From contig CAZMNY010000018.1 of assembly GCA_964567745.1 (NCBI GenBank), forward strand, positions 1 to 64,000: a stretch of 64,000 bases of DNA. The letters run 5' to 3'. This DNA is from CAZMNY01 sp964567745 (lineage in GTDB: Bacteria; Planctomycetota; Planctomycetia; Pirellulales; Pirellulaceae). A program made the translations under genes and the position numbers. The notes under the pieces are model-generated. The model was given only the letters and a program-made list of their open reading frames with translations, did no database searches and was not told the DNA's origin. Below, in pieces: positions 44,175-53,058 of the stretch (positions are counted from its first letter, which is position 1; each line of letters begins with the position of its first letter).

Positions 44175-46223
44175 TTACTGAACAAACATGAACTGTCGCG
44201 TGTTGAGCAACGCCCAGACGACATCGCTTGCGCCGTTTCTTGGATCCGCTTCGATTTGCTCAAGCGCGATTTGCTTTTCATGATCGCTCGGACGACGGCT
44301 GAGAATGCTGAGGTAGACGATGTCGAGTTTCTCGTCCGCACTCTCCGCCTCTTGAAGTCGTTGATAGAGCACCGATCTTCGGTTCGCCAATTGGTTGTAC
44401 ATCGGCCCGTTGAGCAGCGTCAAAACCTGAGGCACCGTTGCTTCGGTGTTGGCGTTTTCAATCGTCTCGCGATCCGATTGACCGAACTGACGCAGGAAAT
44501 GCCCGGGGCGTGACGGTGATGAAGTCTCGGAGGCTCGCACTAACTCGCGAGAAAAACCGGCCCAACGCGGATCGGTTTCGCGTTGCCGTTGTCGCAATCG
44601 TTGCCGAGCGTTTTTCTCCATTTGCATTTCCATTTGAGGTCCGAAGACCTTTTTTCGCACGGCGCTGATTTCATTGCGAAGCTTTTCGATCGTTTCTCGA
44701 TCCTGAGTTCGGAAGGCGACACGCAGATTTTTTTGCAAGTCGGCGGTGGCCTGCGAATATTCAATTTGATATTTGCGGCGTTTTGCATCGACTTCCGCCA
44801 GTTTCAGAATCTCCTTCATCTCCATGTTGACGAGCGCTTCGCCGTTGGCGTAACGGTTGTTATTGCCGTTAACTCCTTTTCTCTCGTCCAACTCCGGAAT
44901 GGTCATCGCCAAAAGCGAATCCCAAAGTTGCTCGGCCGAGAGTCGTCTCAAGACCGGGCCGGGGAAATGGTACGTATCGCCCTCGGCGACTTCGTCGACC
45001 GATACGTCTCTCTGATACGTTTTCGAGTTGTAAAGGATTCGGAGATACTGCTTGATGTCGTAGTCCGACTCGGCCATTTTCGCGACAAGAAACTCCATCA
45101 ACTTGGGGTTCGACGCTTCGACGTCGTCCTTGATATCGTCAACAGGCTCGACCAGTCCGACTCCCATCACGCGTTTCCAGAGTCGGTTCGCGATCACGTG
45201 GGTGAATCGCGGGTTTTCCTTCGATGTCATCCAACGCGCGTAGATTTCTTTCGGACTGTCGCCCGGTTTAACGACGACGTCGGCGCCAAAGATGGTCTGG
45301 GGATCGATTTGATCTTTCGGTTCCGCGTCCGAGTATTGGTAGTCATCGGGGAGCCGAAGTTTGCGTTCCGTTTCATTCACGCGGAAAGCGAGCGGCTGCA
45401 GAATGCGACCGGCGGATCGGACAACATCTTGATCGATGTCTTTGTCCCGTCGCATCTGCCGGACTTGCATGTACATCGGATTGCGGCGGTCGCGAGTCTC
45501 GATGCCATAGGTGAACGCCGCGATCTGGTAGTATTGTTTTTGAGTCCAAGAGTCGAACGGATGGTCGTGGCATTGAGCACACACAAGCTGCGTGCCAAGG
45601 AAGACCTGCGCGGTGTTCGACATGTTGTCGAGCGGCATGCCGGTGTCGCGCAGATAGTAACCCGCGGCGCCGTTGTCCCAGGTGTAACCTTCCGCGGTAA
45701 CCAACTCACGCACGAATTGATCGTAAGGCTTGTTTTCGCGAAGCGACTGTTTGACAAAATCGAGGTAAGGCTTCGCGGGGGCGTATCGCATCCGCGACTG
45801 AAGCCGCAGCAGATCGGCCCAATAATTGAATTGGTGACTGACATAACCCTCGCTGTCGAGCAGTCGGTCGATCAACTTGCTCCGCTTGTCGGCCTCATTC
45901 GACTCGAGAAACTGGGTCGTCTCATCGAACATGGGAATACGACCCACAATGTCAAGGTGAATCCGCCTAACGAACGTCTCGTCGTCGGTTAACGCATTCG
46001 GCTCGATAGCGTGCTTGGCGTACCCGGCTTGGATCAGCTTGTCGACTCGGCGACTCGCCTTCAACGTCTTGGCAAGCGGAACGTCTGAGACGGAGACCGA
46101 TACGGTCTTCGATTCGGTCGAATCGCTACTATCAGCAGCGCCGGCCGGAGGGCATGTCGCCCACATGAATGCCAAGGGAAGTATGAGCGTTCCGACATAG
46201 CGCGGAATTCGTGCGTTTCGCAT
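44175..46223 (-). CDS. DUF1549/DUF1553 protein
   Basis: A 682-residue secreted protein. Signal peptide (YVGTLILPLAFMWATCPPAG), then DUF1549 (about 55-260): RRVDKLIQAGYAKHAIEPNA, LTDDETFVRRIHLDIVGRIP, and TAQVFLGTQLVCAQCHDHPF with a CAQCHDHPFD heme-binding-like motif. DUF1553 (about 330-640): RFTHVIANRLWKRVMGVGLV, LRILYNSKTYQRD and a C-terminal YLSILSRRPSDHEKQIALEQ. An Arg/Glu-rich predicted coiled coil (RKKVFGPQMEMQMEKNARQR) lies near residue 530. Paired with the DUF1501 gene just downstream. The pair is typical of the phylum but its substrate is not known. Confidence 0.93.
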   Translation of the reverse strand: MRNARIPRYVGTLILPLAFMWATCPPAGAADSSDSTESKTVSVSVSDVPLAKTLKASRRVDKLIQAGYAKHAIEPNALTDDETFVRRIHLDIVGRIPMFDETTQFLESNEADKRSKLIDRLLDSEGYVSHQFNYWADLLRLQSRMRYAPAKPYLDFVKQSLRENKPYDQFVRELVTAEGYTWDNGAAGYYLRDTGMPLDNMSNTAQVFLGTQLVCAQCHDHPFDSWTQKQYYQIAAFTYGIETRDRRNPMYMQVRQMRRDKDIDQDVVRSAGRILQPLAFRVNETERKLRLPDDYQYSDAEPKDQIDPQTIFGADVVVKPGDSPKEIYARWMTSKENPRFTHVIANRLWKRVMGVGLVEPVDDIKDDVEASNPKLMEFLVAKMAESDYDIKQYLRILYNSKTYQRDVSVDEVAEGDTYHFPGPVLRRLSAEQLWDSLLAMTIPELDERKGVNGNNNRYANGEALVNMEMKEILKLAEVDAKRRKYQIEYSQATADLQKNLRVAFRTQDRETIEKLRNEISAVRKKVFGPQMEMQMEKNARQRLRQRQRETDPRWAGFSRELVRASETSSPSRPGHFLRQFGQSDRETIENANTEATVPQVLTLLNGPMYNQLANRRSVLYQRLQEAESADEKLDIVYLSILSRRPSDHEKQIALEQIEADPRNGASDVVWALLNTRQFMFVQ

Positions 46224-46521
46224 GGAATGGTCTCCGTTGTGCGTACCCGGCCCCCAGCAGCCGGAACATCAACTCAGTGTAACACATCTGCCTACGCTTA
46301 TGCGTTAGAGCTTTTTCGTCGGTCTGTCATTGCCGCTCGACCGCGGTGCGAGGTTCAGCGCTAAGAGAGCGAAACTCAACTGCGGCAATGATGTCCCAGC
46401 CACGCGTGTCATTCCAAGTGCAAAGTGAAGAATGCAAAGTGCAAAATGGAACGAAGACCTCCACCAGCTTCTTGCCTCGTGCCGGTGTATCAGGTTCAAA
46501 AGCTAACCGTACAAGCTGCAG
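46224..46521. other. Repeat-bearing intergenic stretch
   Basis: No gene in these 298 bases. It includes repeat copy D (46416-46507) and a CATTGCCG...CGGCAATG inverted pair near 46328 and 46384. The flanking genes are both on the minus strand. Confidence 0.55.
46416..46507 (+). repeat. Dispersed intergenic repeat, family 1, copy D
   Basis: AAGTGCAAAGTGAAGAATGC, AAAGTGCAAAATGG, then GAAGACCTCCACCAGCTTCT, TGCCTCGTGCCGGTGTATCA and GGTTCAAAAGCTAAC. Same block order as copies A and C; ends a few bases before the stop codon of the C25 peptidase gene. Confidence 0.8.
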
Positions 46522-48294
46522 CTATTTCGCCAACGAGACCTTTTGCGAAGTTGAATTTAAATTGGCTCCAGCCACGGTCACTGAGATGTCGCCTGTGCTT
46601 GGGGCAATCGAAAACGTCGCATCTCCATCCTTGTCCGCAACGGCGACGTGATAAACGCTCTTCCCGTTCCACAAGCAAACTGTGCTTCCCGGCGCGTCCG
46701 TAGCAACTTCGATGCTGCTTTTGTTCTCAACTTGCGCAACGTCGATCTTAAGCTTTGGTTTTCGAGCTGGTTGGGCTCGCATATCCAGCGTGGGGTCGCC
46801 GAGCAGATTGAGTTCACAGATACAGAGGTGGTAGCCGGCGGCGTTTCTGGCGTCATCCGCCATGGCGTTCTTTGCTTTCATAAGCGCGTGCCCTGTCGTA
46901 GCGCCGTCGCCAAGACCGAAGGTCCAATACCGAGTCATCGTCATCGTTGTGCCATCCAACTTGCCTTCGGTCACCATCAAACGAAAATCCGATCGCTTAG
47001 CAAAATGCGGCTTGCCTGTGCGGATAGGAGCGACAACGGCGACGGAACCGGCATTCGGAATTCGAAGCATGTGTTCAACAATCGACGGATCGCTCGTCGA
47101 ATCATATTCGCCTGTGTTGCAGGAGACCGTCGTGATCAGCGGGTAGGCGCCATCGTTCTTCAACTGCCCGATGTGCTTCGAGGTGAAACTGGATCTCTCG
47201 AGCACCCACGCCGGCAGGTGTCCATGTCCGTGGATATGGAGCTTGCTCGTCGATTTCTTATTGAACAAGTCGACCAGATTCTCCGCGCTCAACGGGTAAC
47301 TTCCAGGGTTATTCTCTTCGTCCCAGGGCGTTTCCTTGGAGAAGAACCGACCCATCTCGCCGTTCCAGACTTTGGACAGATAGCCGTCCCAGCTATTGCG
47401 AACTTTAGGGTAAGCCGGTTGGTCGGTGCATGTGTAGATCATCTGTTTGGCGAAGTTGTTTGTCGGATATCTCGATTCGTAGGCGATCACTTTTGCTGTG
47501 AATGCGGCGACGTCGGCTGCGGTACGAAGCGGAATTCGACCCAGGCCGACGCTTCCGTCCGGATACGTTATCGCCGCTCGATCGTCTTCGAACTCACCAT
47601 AGATTCCGTCGCCATCGGCATCCCAATTCGTTTCACTCAGGAAAACGATGTCGGTGGGGATGCCCTTTCTTTCCTGAGCGTGCACGGTCAGATGGCCGCC
47701 GGGAACAACGCCTCTTCCGCCCCTCAAACTGTCGCCACCTAAGATGACCCATTTGGTACCGTGATTCTCGATGTGCTTGCGCACGCAAAGCCGGAACTTC
47801 TCTTGAATACTCTTCGCCTTGTAGTCCCGGTCAATCTGCCCCACGGTGATGATTTTCGTGAGTTTTCCGTTGGCTGTCTTCCACTTGGCAAACGGAATCC
47901 AAGACTTGGCAAGTTCATCGCCTGTGATCAGCAGAACTGTTGCGGTCGGCGAGTCGGTAAAGCGGGCAACCTCGACCACCGGCGCCGTTTCGATGCTTGA
48001 GTCCGAACTTCCTTTTGCCGCTTGCGTTCGTTTCGGGCTGCGTTCGGGGCGCTGCGACGTCGCGACTCGCTGAAAGGCGGCGATTCGATCGGCAAATTCC
48101 TTGTCAGAGATTTTTCCATCGTCGTTCTTGTCGACAAGCCGAACAATCTCGTTCAGTTGATCATCACCGAGCCGCCCTGCCGTTCTCTTGTCGACGTACT
48201 TTTTGAAAGCGGCGGTCGTGCGTTCTTCGGCGAGCGCCGAATTGCAAACCGTGACGAATAGACAGACCGCGATCGTCAACCTAGCCTTGCTCAT
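46522..48294 (-). CDS. Secreted gingipain-like (C25 family) cysteine peptidase with EF-hand
   Basis: A 590-residue exported protein. Signal peptide MSKARLTIAVCLFVTVCNSALAEE; an EF-hand calcium loop near residue 50 (DKNDDGKISDKEF); a linker rich in Ser/Lys/Arg; then the C25 domain from about 115 to 490: WVILGGDSLRG, DIVFLSETNWDADGDGIYGE, the catalytic His in KLHIHGHGHLPAW and catalytic Cys in TTVSCNTGEYD. The C-terminal 90 residues form a beta-sandwich (SSIEVATDAPGSTVCLWNGK) like the immunoglobulin-like domain of gingipains. Endopeptidase of the cell exterior, substrate specificity (Arg or Lys) not readable. Stands alone on the minus strand. Confidence 0.88.
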   Translation of the reverse strand: MSKARLTIAVCLFVTVCNSALAEERTTAAFKKYVDKRTAGRLGDDQLNEIVRLVDKNDDGKISDKEFADRIAAFQRVATSQRPERSPKRTQAAKGSSDSSIETAPVVEVARFTDSPTATVLLITGDELAKSWIPFAKWKTANGKLTKIITVGQIDRDYKAKSIQEKFRLCVRKHIENHGTKWVILGGDSLRGGRGVVPGGHLTVHAQERKGIPTDIVFLSETNWDADGDGIYGEFEDDRAAITYPDGSVGLGRIPLRTAADVAAFTAKVIAYESRYPTNNFAKQMIYTCTDQPAYPKVRNSWDGYLSKVWNGEMGRFFSKETPWDEENNPGSYPLSAENLVDLFNKKSTSKLHIHGHGHLPAWVLERSSFTSKHIGQLKNDGAYPLITTVSCNTGEYDSTSDPSIVEHMLRIPNAGSVAVVAPIRTGKPHFAKRSDFRLMVTEGKLDGTTMTMTRYWTFGLGDGATTGHALMKAKNAMADDARNAAGYHLCICELNLLGDPTLDMRAQPARKPKLKIDVAQVENKSSIEVATDAPGSTVCLWNGKSVYHVAVADKDGDATFSIAPSTGDISVTVAGANLNSTSQKVSLAK

Positions 48295-48450
48295 CTGCCA
48301 AAACTCCCTGTTTAACGCGAACTAGGATTACGCTTCCAAATCAAGAAGACATAGGTGATTCGTTATATTAGGCTACGCGATGTTCAACCATCACCAATCA
48401 TTTTGCGCGCGCAAAACGTCCAGTCTGTAGTTTCCGAAATCGAGCTGACA

Positions 48451-50124
48451 ATGAACCGTCCACTCTTTGCGACAACCATGCTGCTGGCGATTTCGGTCCT
48501 GATTTCGCCCGTTGGGAATTCGGCTCAAGGGCATGAAGGCCATCACGCCGCCACATATGAGGTGACTCCGGCAACGACGAAAGTGGGAGACGTGCGCCTC
48601 CGGTTGAAGATTGTCGACGCGCAAACGGATCGCCCGCTGGCCGCGCGGTTGACGTTTGTCGTCAATGGTCAGCCCTACGTGCCTCCGGCGCTCGGTGTAC
48701 ACGGCCTGCGGTTCACGTCGATTCACCAACGCCGCAAACAACGGTTCACCGCGACCTATTCGCGAGGCACAGGCGACGTGATTGCGCCGTTGCCGCGGGA
48801 AGCCAAGACGGTCACCGTCATCGCCGCCAAAGGATTCGAGTTCCTGCCGGCCACGGCTCGCATTGATGTCGAAAAAGGGACTGTCGACGAAAGGGCGGCG
48901 GCGAGCGCGACGCTCCGTTTGCGACGCTGGATCGAGCTCGAGGCAAAAGGTTGGCACGCGGCCGATGAGCACCTGCATTACGAGCGGACCGACCCAAAGC
49001 ACGACGGCGATTGGCTGACAATGCTCGACGCGGACGGACTCTCACACGCGCATTTCCTGGTGCTCAAGGGAGGCAACCTGCCGGGCGTCTGGGCACAGCA
49101 ACATGCGTTTGGCAAGGCGGGCGAGGCGAGCGACGGGAAGCGGCTGATTCGCCCTGGCGAAGAGTATCGAGATTCGACGCAAGGTCACATCAATCTGCTG
49201 GGCGTCAATCGACTGATCGCGCCAATCTCGACCGGCGGCATCGGGTCACCGCCCGTCCCCTACAATTACCCGCCGCTGCTGGACGTGTTTCGCCGAACTC
49301 ACGAACTGGGCGGCATTGGAGGGCCGGCCCATGGCGGCTCGCTCGCGCGCAGTTCCACATCGGCGATCGATACGATCCTGGGTCAGGTCGACTTTTTCGA
49401 AATCGCCAATACACACCTCTACAAAACCGACGCTTGGTATCAGCTGCTTAATTGCGGCTTCATCGTTCCGCCGGTCGCCGGCACCGATCTGCCCAACTTC
49501 GGATTCCGCGACTCTTGGCAGCCGCTGTTGGGCGAGGTGAGAACTTACGTTCAGTGCGGAGAGCGTCGCGACTTCGAGCGTTGGAAGGATGCCGTCAAAC
49601 AGGGCCGCACGTTTGTGACCAGCGGGCCGCTGATCGAGTTTACTATCGACGGTCAGAGTCCGGGCGGCGTCGTGCGACTGCCTGCGAGCGGCGGCCGAGT
49701 GAAGATCCGAGCCAAACTGATGAGTCCGCGGCCGATTGCCTCGCTGGAACTCGTGCAAATGGGCGAGCCTCTTTCCACGAAGCCGATCGCCAGCCACAGC
49801 GACGACACGCATCAGCTGACGATCGAACGCGAACTGATGGTGACCAAGAGCTGCTGGATTGCGGCTCGTGGAACTGGAGGCCCCAAGACGGCCGTCGAGC
49901 GAGGGCTCAACATCAAGCAAGACGAGATCGCCCACACCGGCATCGTCCAGGTGTTGGTAGGCGACCAGCCGATTCGGAGCGATACCCACATCGCCGCGCT
50001 ACGCGGCCAGCTAGTCGCTCAACAGGAATATTACCGAACTCGCGCAAACTACGAAAATGCCGAGCACCGGTTGCGATTCGTCAAGCTGTTTGAACAAGCA
50101 ATTCAGCGCTTGAATGCCGAGTGA
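48451..50124 (+). CDS. Secreted CehA/McbA-like PHP-family metallohydrolase
   Basis: A 557-residue protein. Signal peptide MNRPLFATTMLLAISVLISP, then an N-terminal carboxypeptidase-regulatory/Ig-like domain (RLRLKIVDAQTDRPLAARLT). From about residue 165 the hydrolase domain: GWHAADEHLHYERTDPKHDG with an HxHxxR-type metal site, HAHFLVLKGG, DSTQGHINLLGV, and GIGGPAHGGSLARSSTSAID with further His ligands, ending at GTDLPNFGF. The C-terminal part is beta-rich. Such proteins resemble the carbaryl-hydrolase-like (CehA) members of the PHP family; the natural substrate is unknown. Start at ATG 48451, where the signal peptide begins; the open frame upstream has no RBS. Confidence 0.82.
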   Translation: MNRPLFATTMLLAISVLISPVGNSAQGHEGHHAATYEVTPATTKVGDVRLRLKIVDAQTDRPLAARLTFVVNGQPYVPPALGVHGLRFTSIHQRRKQRFTATYSRGTGDVIAPLPREAKTVTVIAAKGFEFLPATARIDVEKGTVDERAAASATLRLRRWIELEAKGWHAADEHLHYERTDPKHDGDWLTMLDADGLSHAHFLVLKGGNLPGVWAQQHAFGKAGEASDGKRLIRPGEEYRDSTQGHINLLGVNRLIAPISTGGIGSPPVPYNYPPLLDVFRRTHELGGIGGPAHGGSLARSSTSAIDTILGQVDFFEIANTHLYKTDAWYQLLNCGFIVPPVAGTDLPNFGFRDSWQPLLGEVRTYVQCGERRDFERWKDAVKQGRTFVTSGPLIEFTIDGQSPGGVVRLPASGGRVKIRAKLMSPRPIASLELVQMGEPLSTKPIASHSDDTHQLTIERELMVTKSCWIAARGTGGPKTAVERGLNIKQDEIAHTGIVQVLVGDQPIRSDTHIAALRGQLVAQQEYYRTRANYENAEHRLRFVKLFEQAIQRLNAE

Positions 50125-50502
50125 TGAACGCCATGTGAGAATGACATCTTTTTGCCGACCAGCAGTGTGTCGCTTCAGGTCGCCGCGGTTCGGGCTTTCG
50201 TTCGCGTCGGTTTTACGAAGCTCAAGGAAACGCATGAACTGATTCCAATCCCCATCGTTTTCGAAGAACTCACGAGGGAATTGGTAGACAACGCCGTTTC
50301 GCAGTCAACGTCCCGTGGTACTTGAGGTCCACAATATTACTCCAGTTGATCCGTGGCAGCGTCCCGTGCAGCGTCCTGTGCACAGAGTAGTAGTTTGCTG
50401 CTTATCGTGTCGGTAGCCAAGAAAATGTTTGTCTCCCGGGAGCCGGCGGGCTAACCTATCGGTCGATTGGACGGTTTGACACTTTCTTAGGAGATTCGTT
50501 TC
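50125..50502. other. Intergenic stretch, possible short coding remnant
   Basis: This 378-base gap precedes the CxxU gene. Read on the minus strand at about 50140-50300 there is a coherent peptide (QFPREFFENDGDWNQFMRFL and on to GRQKDVILTWRS) with no start or stop of its own, perhaps a gene remnant; I cannot name it. The short direct repeat GCAGCGTCCCGTGCAGCGTCC lies near 50354-50378. AGGAG before the gene at 50503 is at 50490-50494. Confidence 0.4.
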
Positions 50503-51057
50503 ATGAATAAATTGGTCCCTACCATTGCAATCATGGCGCTGAGTTTCAGCGCGGTGGCTGTGGCGGACGACCTGAAGTCCGGGTTGAAGGTTGGCCAAAA
50601 GGCCGGCTTCTTCCTCGTCAAGGACAGCACAGGTCCCAACGCCGGCAAGTCACTTTGCTATCGCTGAAAGTTCGGTTCACGTCCGGTAGTGAACGTATTC
50701 ACTCGTTCACTCGACGACAACTTGGCTAGTTTGGTCAAGCAAATCGACAAAAAGGTTAGTGAAAACAAAAAGAAAAAGATGGCTGCGTTCGTTGTGCTTT
50801 TGACGGACGACCCCGATGAGGCTGACAAGAAACTGAAAGCCTTTGCGAAAGAGCACGGCATCAAGAACGTTCCGCTGACGGTTTTTGACGGCCCGGCTGG
50901 ACCGGAGAAGTACAAGATCGCCAAGGACGCGGAAGTCACCGTCCACTTGTGGGTTGGACCCAAGGAAGTGAAAGCCAACCATGCTTTCGCTAAAGGTAAA
51001 TTGGACAAGAAGGGAATTGTCGGAGTCATCAAGGACACGACGAAAATTCTCAATTAG
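50503..51057 (+). CDS. Secreted thioredoxin-like redox protein with in-frame TGA (CxxU), candidate selenoprotein
   Basis: From ATG 50503 (AGGAG nine bases upstream) one frame of 185 codons runs to TAG at 51055-51057 with a single TGA at codon 55 (50665-50667). Signal peptide MNKLVPTIAIMALSFSAVAVADD; then LKVGQKAGFFLVKDSTGPNA, GKSLCYR-TGA-KFGSRPVVNVFTRS, a helix with KKVSENKKKK, FVVLLTDDPDEADKKLKAFA and VTVHLWVGPKEVKANHAFAK. Related planctomycete secreted proteins have C-x-x-C followed by G-x-x-P-V-x-x-x-F-x-R, so the TGA takes the place of the second Cys, giving C-Y-R-U. That is the usual signature of a selenocysteine redox site. A hairpin (50688-50703) follows. An intrinsic terminator lies at 51106. 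Probably a periplasmic redox protein; exact activity unknown. Conventional calling would report only an internal start at 50689. Confidence 0.85.
50675..50703 (+). promoter_or_regulatory. SECIS-like hairpins downstream of in-frame TGA
   Basis: Two mutually exclusive folds share the middle arm. AGTGAA (50688-50693) pairs with TTCACT (50698-50703), loop CGTA, starting 26 bases after the TGA, with G second in the loop. Alternatively GTTCAC (50675-50680) pairs with GTGAAC (50689-50694), loop GTCCGGTA, 13 bases after the TGA. The first fits the known spacing of bacterial SECIS elements better and shares the CGT loop start with the hairpin at 15579. Confidence 0.55.
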
Positions 51058-51105
51058 TTCGATCATCGTTCGCGATGGATCTGCCTGAATCGATAGGCAA
51101 CAGCG

Positions 51106-51142
51106 AAGGCCCGCTCGTTTGACCGAGCGGGCCTTCTTTAAT
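51106..51142 (+). terminator. Intrinsic terminator after the CxxU gene
   Basis: AAGGCCCGCTCG (51106-51117) and CGAGCGGGCCTT (51124-51135) make a perfect 12-bp stem with loop TTTGAC, followed by CTTTAAT. It starts 48 bases after the stop codon of the gene ending at 51057. Stem GC content and the T-containing tail fit a rho-independent terminator. Confidence 0.9.
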
Positions 51143-51195
51143 CATCCCTTCAAGTTCACGCTCGCGCATGTTCACCAAGAGGCGGAACCAACAAG

Positions 51196-53058
51196 ATGGA
51201 CACGAAACAGTCGAGATTCGAGATGCGACAATCCTTTTCTATCGCCTGTTTACTGGCTCTGACATTCGCCACCCATGGCGTAGCGGGAACGTCGAACAGC
51301 CTGATGGACATCTCCGCCGATGGCGAGCTGCTCGCTTGCTCGAACCGGGATTCGGGCACGGTGACGATCGTCGACTTGAATTCGCACAAGAAACTGCGAG
51401 AGATCAACGTTGGCCAGAAGCCGGAGGGCGTGACGTTTATCGGATCGACGACCAACCTGGCGGTTGCCGTCTATGCCGAGGACAAGATCGTCGTCGTCAA
51501 TGCGACCAACGGCGGGCGGTTGGCCGAGGTCAATGTGTTCGACGAGCCCTATGGAATTGTCAGCGACGCGAAGGGCCAACGTCTATTCGTTACGCTGGAC
51601 TATCCAGGACGCGTGGCGGAAATCGACGTCGACAGTTTTAAGCTCGTGCGCGAATCGAATGTGGGGAGATTTGTCCGAGGTGTTGCGTTGTCAGAAAATA
51701 CGTCGCGACTTCTGGTGACTGAGTTCTACACCGCAGCCGTAAAAGCAATTTCGCTCGACAGCTTCAAGGTCGTGGACGAATGGAAGGGTGCGAGCACCGA
51801 CAATTTGGCTCGACAGATCACTTTCAATCCGAAACGCGAGAAGGCCTATTTTCCAAACATCCGCTCTCGCATCACCACCGTCCACGGATCGGGTTCGATC
51901 TTCCCCTACGTCTCGATCATCGACACTGCGCCTGGCGAAGGCAAGCGTCGCAAACGCATTCCGGTCGATTCGGTCTTTAGCAGCCTTGTCACTGCGAATC
52001 CGTGGGAGATCGCCATATCGCCCAACGCGCGCGAACTGTACGTCGTGTTTGCCGGCACGAATGACATGTTCGCCTGCGAAGTGGTTGACGACGACTATCG
52101 TGAAATCAAGAGTCGCCGCCGAGTGGACTTGGGCGCCAATCCGCGGGCGGTGCGTGTCGCGCCCGACGGACAATTGCTGTATGTCTACAACGCACTGGAC
52201 TTCAACATTGTCGCCTACAACACGAAAACGTTGAGGAAAGTCGCCGAGGTTCAAGTCACCGATAATCCGCTGGGGGACGAGGTGCTGAAAGGCAAACGCC
52301 TTTTCTATTCCGCTCTTCAGCCCATGGTCAGCCGGCGCTGGATATCGTGCTCCAGTTGCCATCCCGATGGGGAACCCGACGGTCGCACTTGGCAAAACCC
52401 CGAAGGGCTGCGCAACACACAGTCGTTCGCGGGCATGGCGTGGACGCATCCGATCCATTGGTCGGCGGACCGAGACGAAGTGCAAGATTTCGAGCACACG
52501 ATCCGCGGACCATTGATGCAGGGCCGTGGATTGATCCGCGGACGCGTGCACGAACAGCTGGGCAAAAAGAACAAAGGATTGTCAAACGACCTTGATGCTT
52601 TGGCGGCCTATTCCAACTCACACAAGTTCGTGCTCAGTCCCCACGCGAAGCAGGGACTCAGTGAAGCGGCGAAGCGAGGGCGCAAGCTATTCCACTCGGA
52701 ACGCACGGCCTGCGCGACGTGCCATTCCGGTCCGTTCCTGACAGATTCCAGACCGCGACCGGCAAGCGAGATCATCCGTCACGATGTCGGGACCGGTAAT
52801 GACTCGAACGAAAAAATGGGCCCCGCGTACGATACCCCGACATTGCTCGGCGTCTATCGTACGGCACCGTATCTTCACCACGGCAAAGCGGAGACGCTCG
52901 CCGACGTGCTCACCACGCAAAACGAAAACGACAAGCATGGCAAGACGAGTGATTTGTCAGCCGAGCAGGTCAACGACATCGTCGCCTACCTCAAAGCGCT
53001 CCCCTACAAGGATCCTGCAGTCGAGGCGAAGGCCGCAGGCTTTACCGAGGTGAAATAG
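51196..53058 (+). CDS. Secreted beta-propeller (YncE-like) protein with C-terminal di-heme cytochrome domain
   Basis: About 610-620 residues. Signal peptide (MRQSFSIACLLALTFATHGV; an ATG eight codons downstream of 51196 could be the start). Residues about 40-345 are a 40-residue repeat propeller: ACSNRDSGTVTIVDLNSHKK, LAVAVYAEDKIVVVNATNGG, LFVTLDYPGRVAEIDVDSFK, LLVTEFYTAAVKAISLDSFK, LYVYNALDFNIVAYNTKTLR. Residues 365-610 are a cytochrome c peroxidase-like (MauG-type) domain with CxxCH motifs CSSCHPDGEPDG and CATCHSGPFLTDSRPRP, and GPAYDTPTLLGVYRTAPYLH carrying a likely axial His/Met region. Periplasmic redox enzyme; substrate unknown. The downstream DksA-type gene is on the same strand. Confidence 0.88.
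   Translation: MDTKQSRFEMRQSFSIACLLALTFATHGVAGTSNSLMDISADGELLACSNRDSGTVTIVDLNSHKKLREINVGQKPEGVTFIGSTTNLAVAVYAEDKIVVVNATNGGRLAEVNVFDEPYGIVSDAKGQRLFVTLDYPGRVAEIDVDSFKLVRESNVGRFVRGVALSENTSRLLVTEFYTAAVKAISLDSFKVVDEWKGASTDNLARQITFNPKREKAYFPNIRSRITTVHGSGSIFPYVSIIDTAPGEGKRRKRIPVDSVFSSLVTANPWEIAISPNARELYVVFAGTNDMFACEVVDDDYREIKSRRRVDLGANPRAVRVAPDGQLLYVYNALDFNIVAYNTKTLRKVAEVQVTDNPLGDEVLKGKRLFYSALQPMVSRRWISCSSCHPDGEPDGRTWQNPEGLRNTQSFAGMAWTHPIHWSADRDEVQDFEHTIRGPLMQGRGLIRGRVHEQLGKKNKGLSNDLDALAAYSNSHKFVLSPHAKQGLSEAAKRGRKLFHSERTACATCHSGPFLTDSRPRPASEIIRHDVGTGNDSNEKMGPAYDTPTLLGVYRTAPYLHHGKAETLADVLTTQNENDKHGKTSDLSAEQVNDIVAYLKALPYKDPAVEAKAAGFTEVK

Noticed and set aside
50011..50235. Minus-strand frame crossing the end of the CehA-like gene
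   Set aside because: Part of it (QFMRFLELRKTD) looks protein-like, but it has no start or stop of its own and runs into the antisense of a real gene. Noted only as a possible remnant in the gap at 50125-50502.
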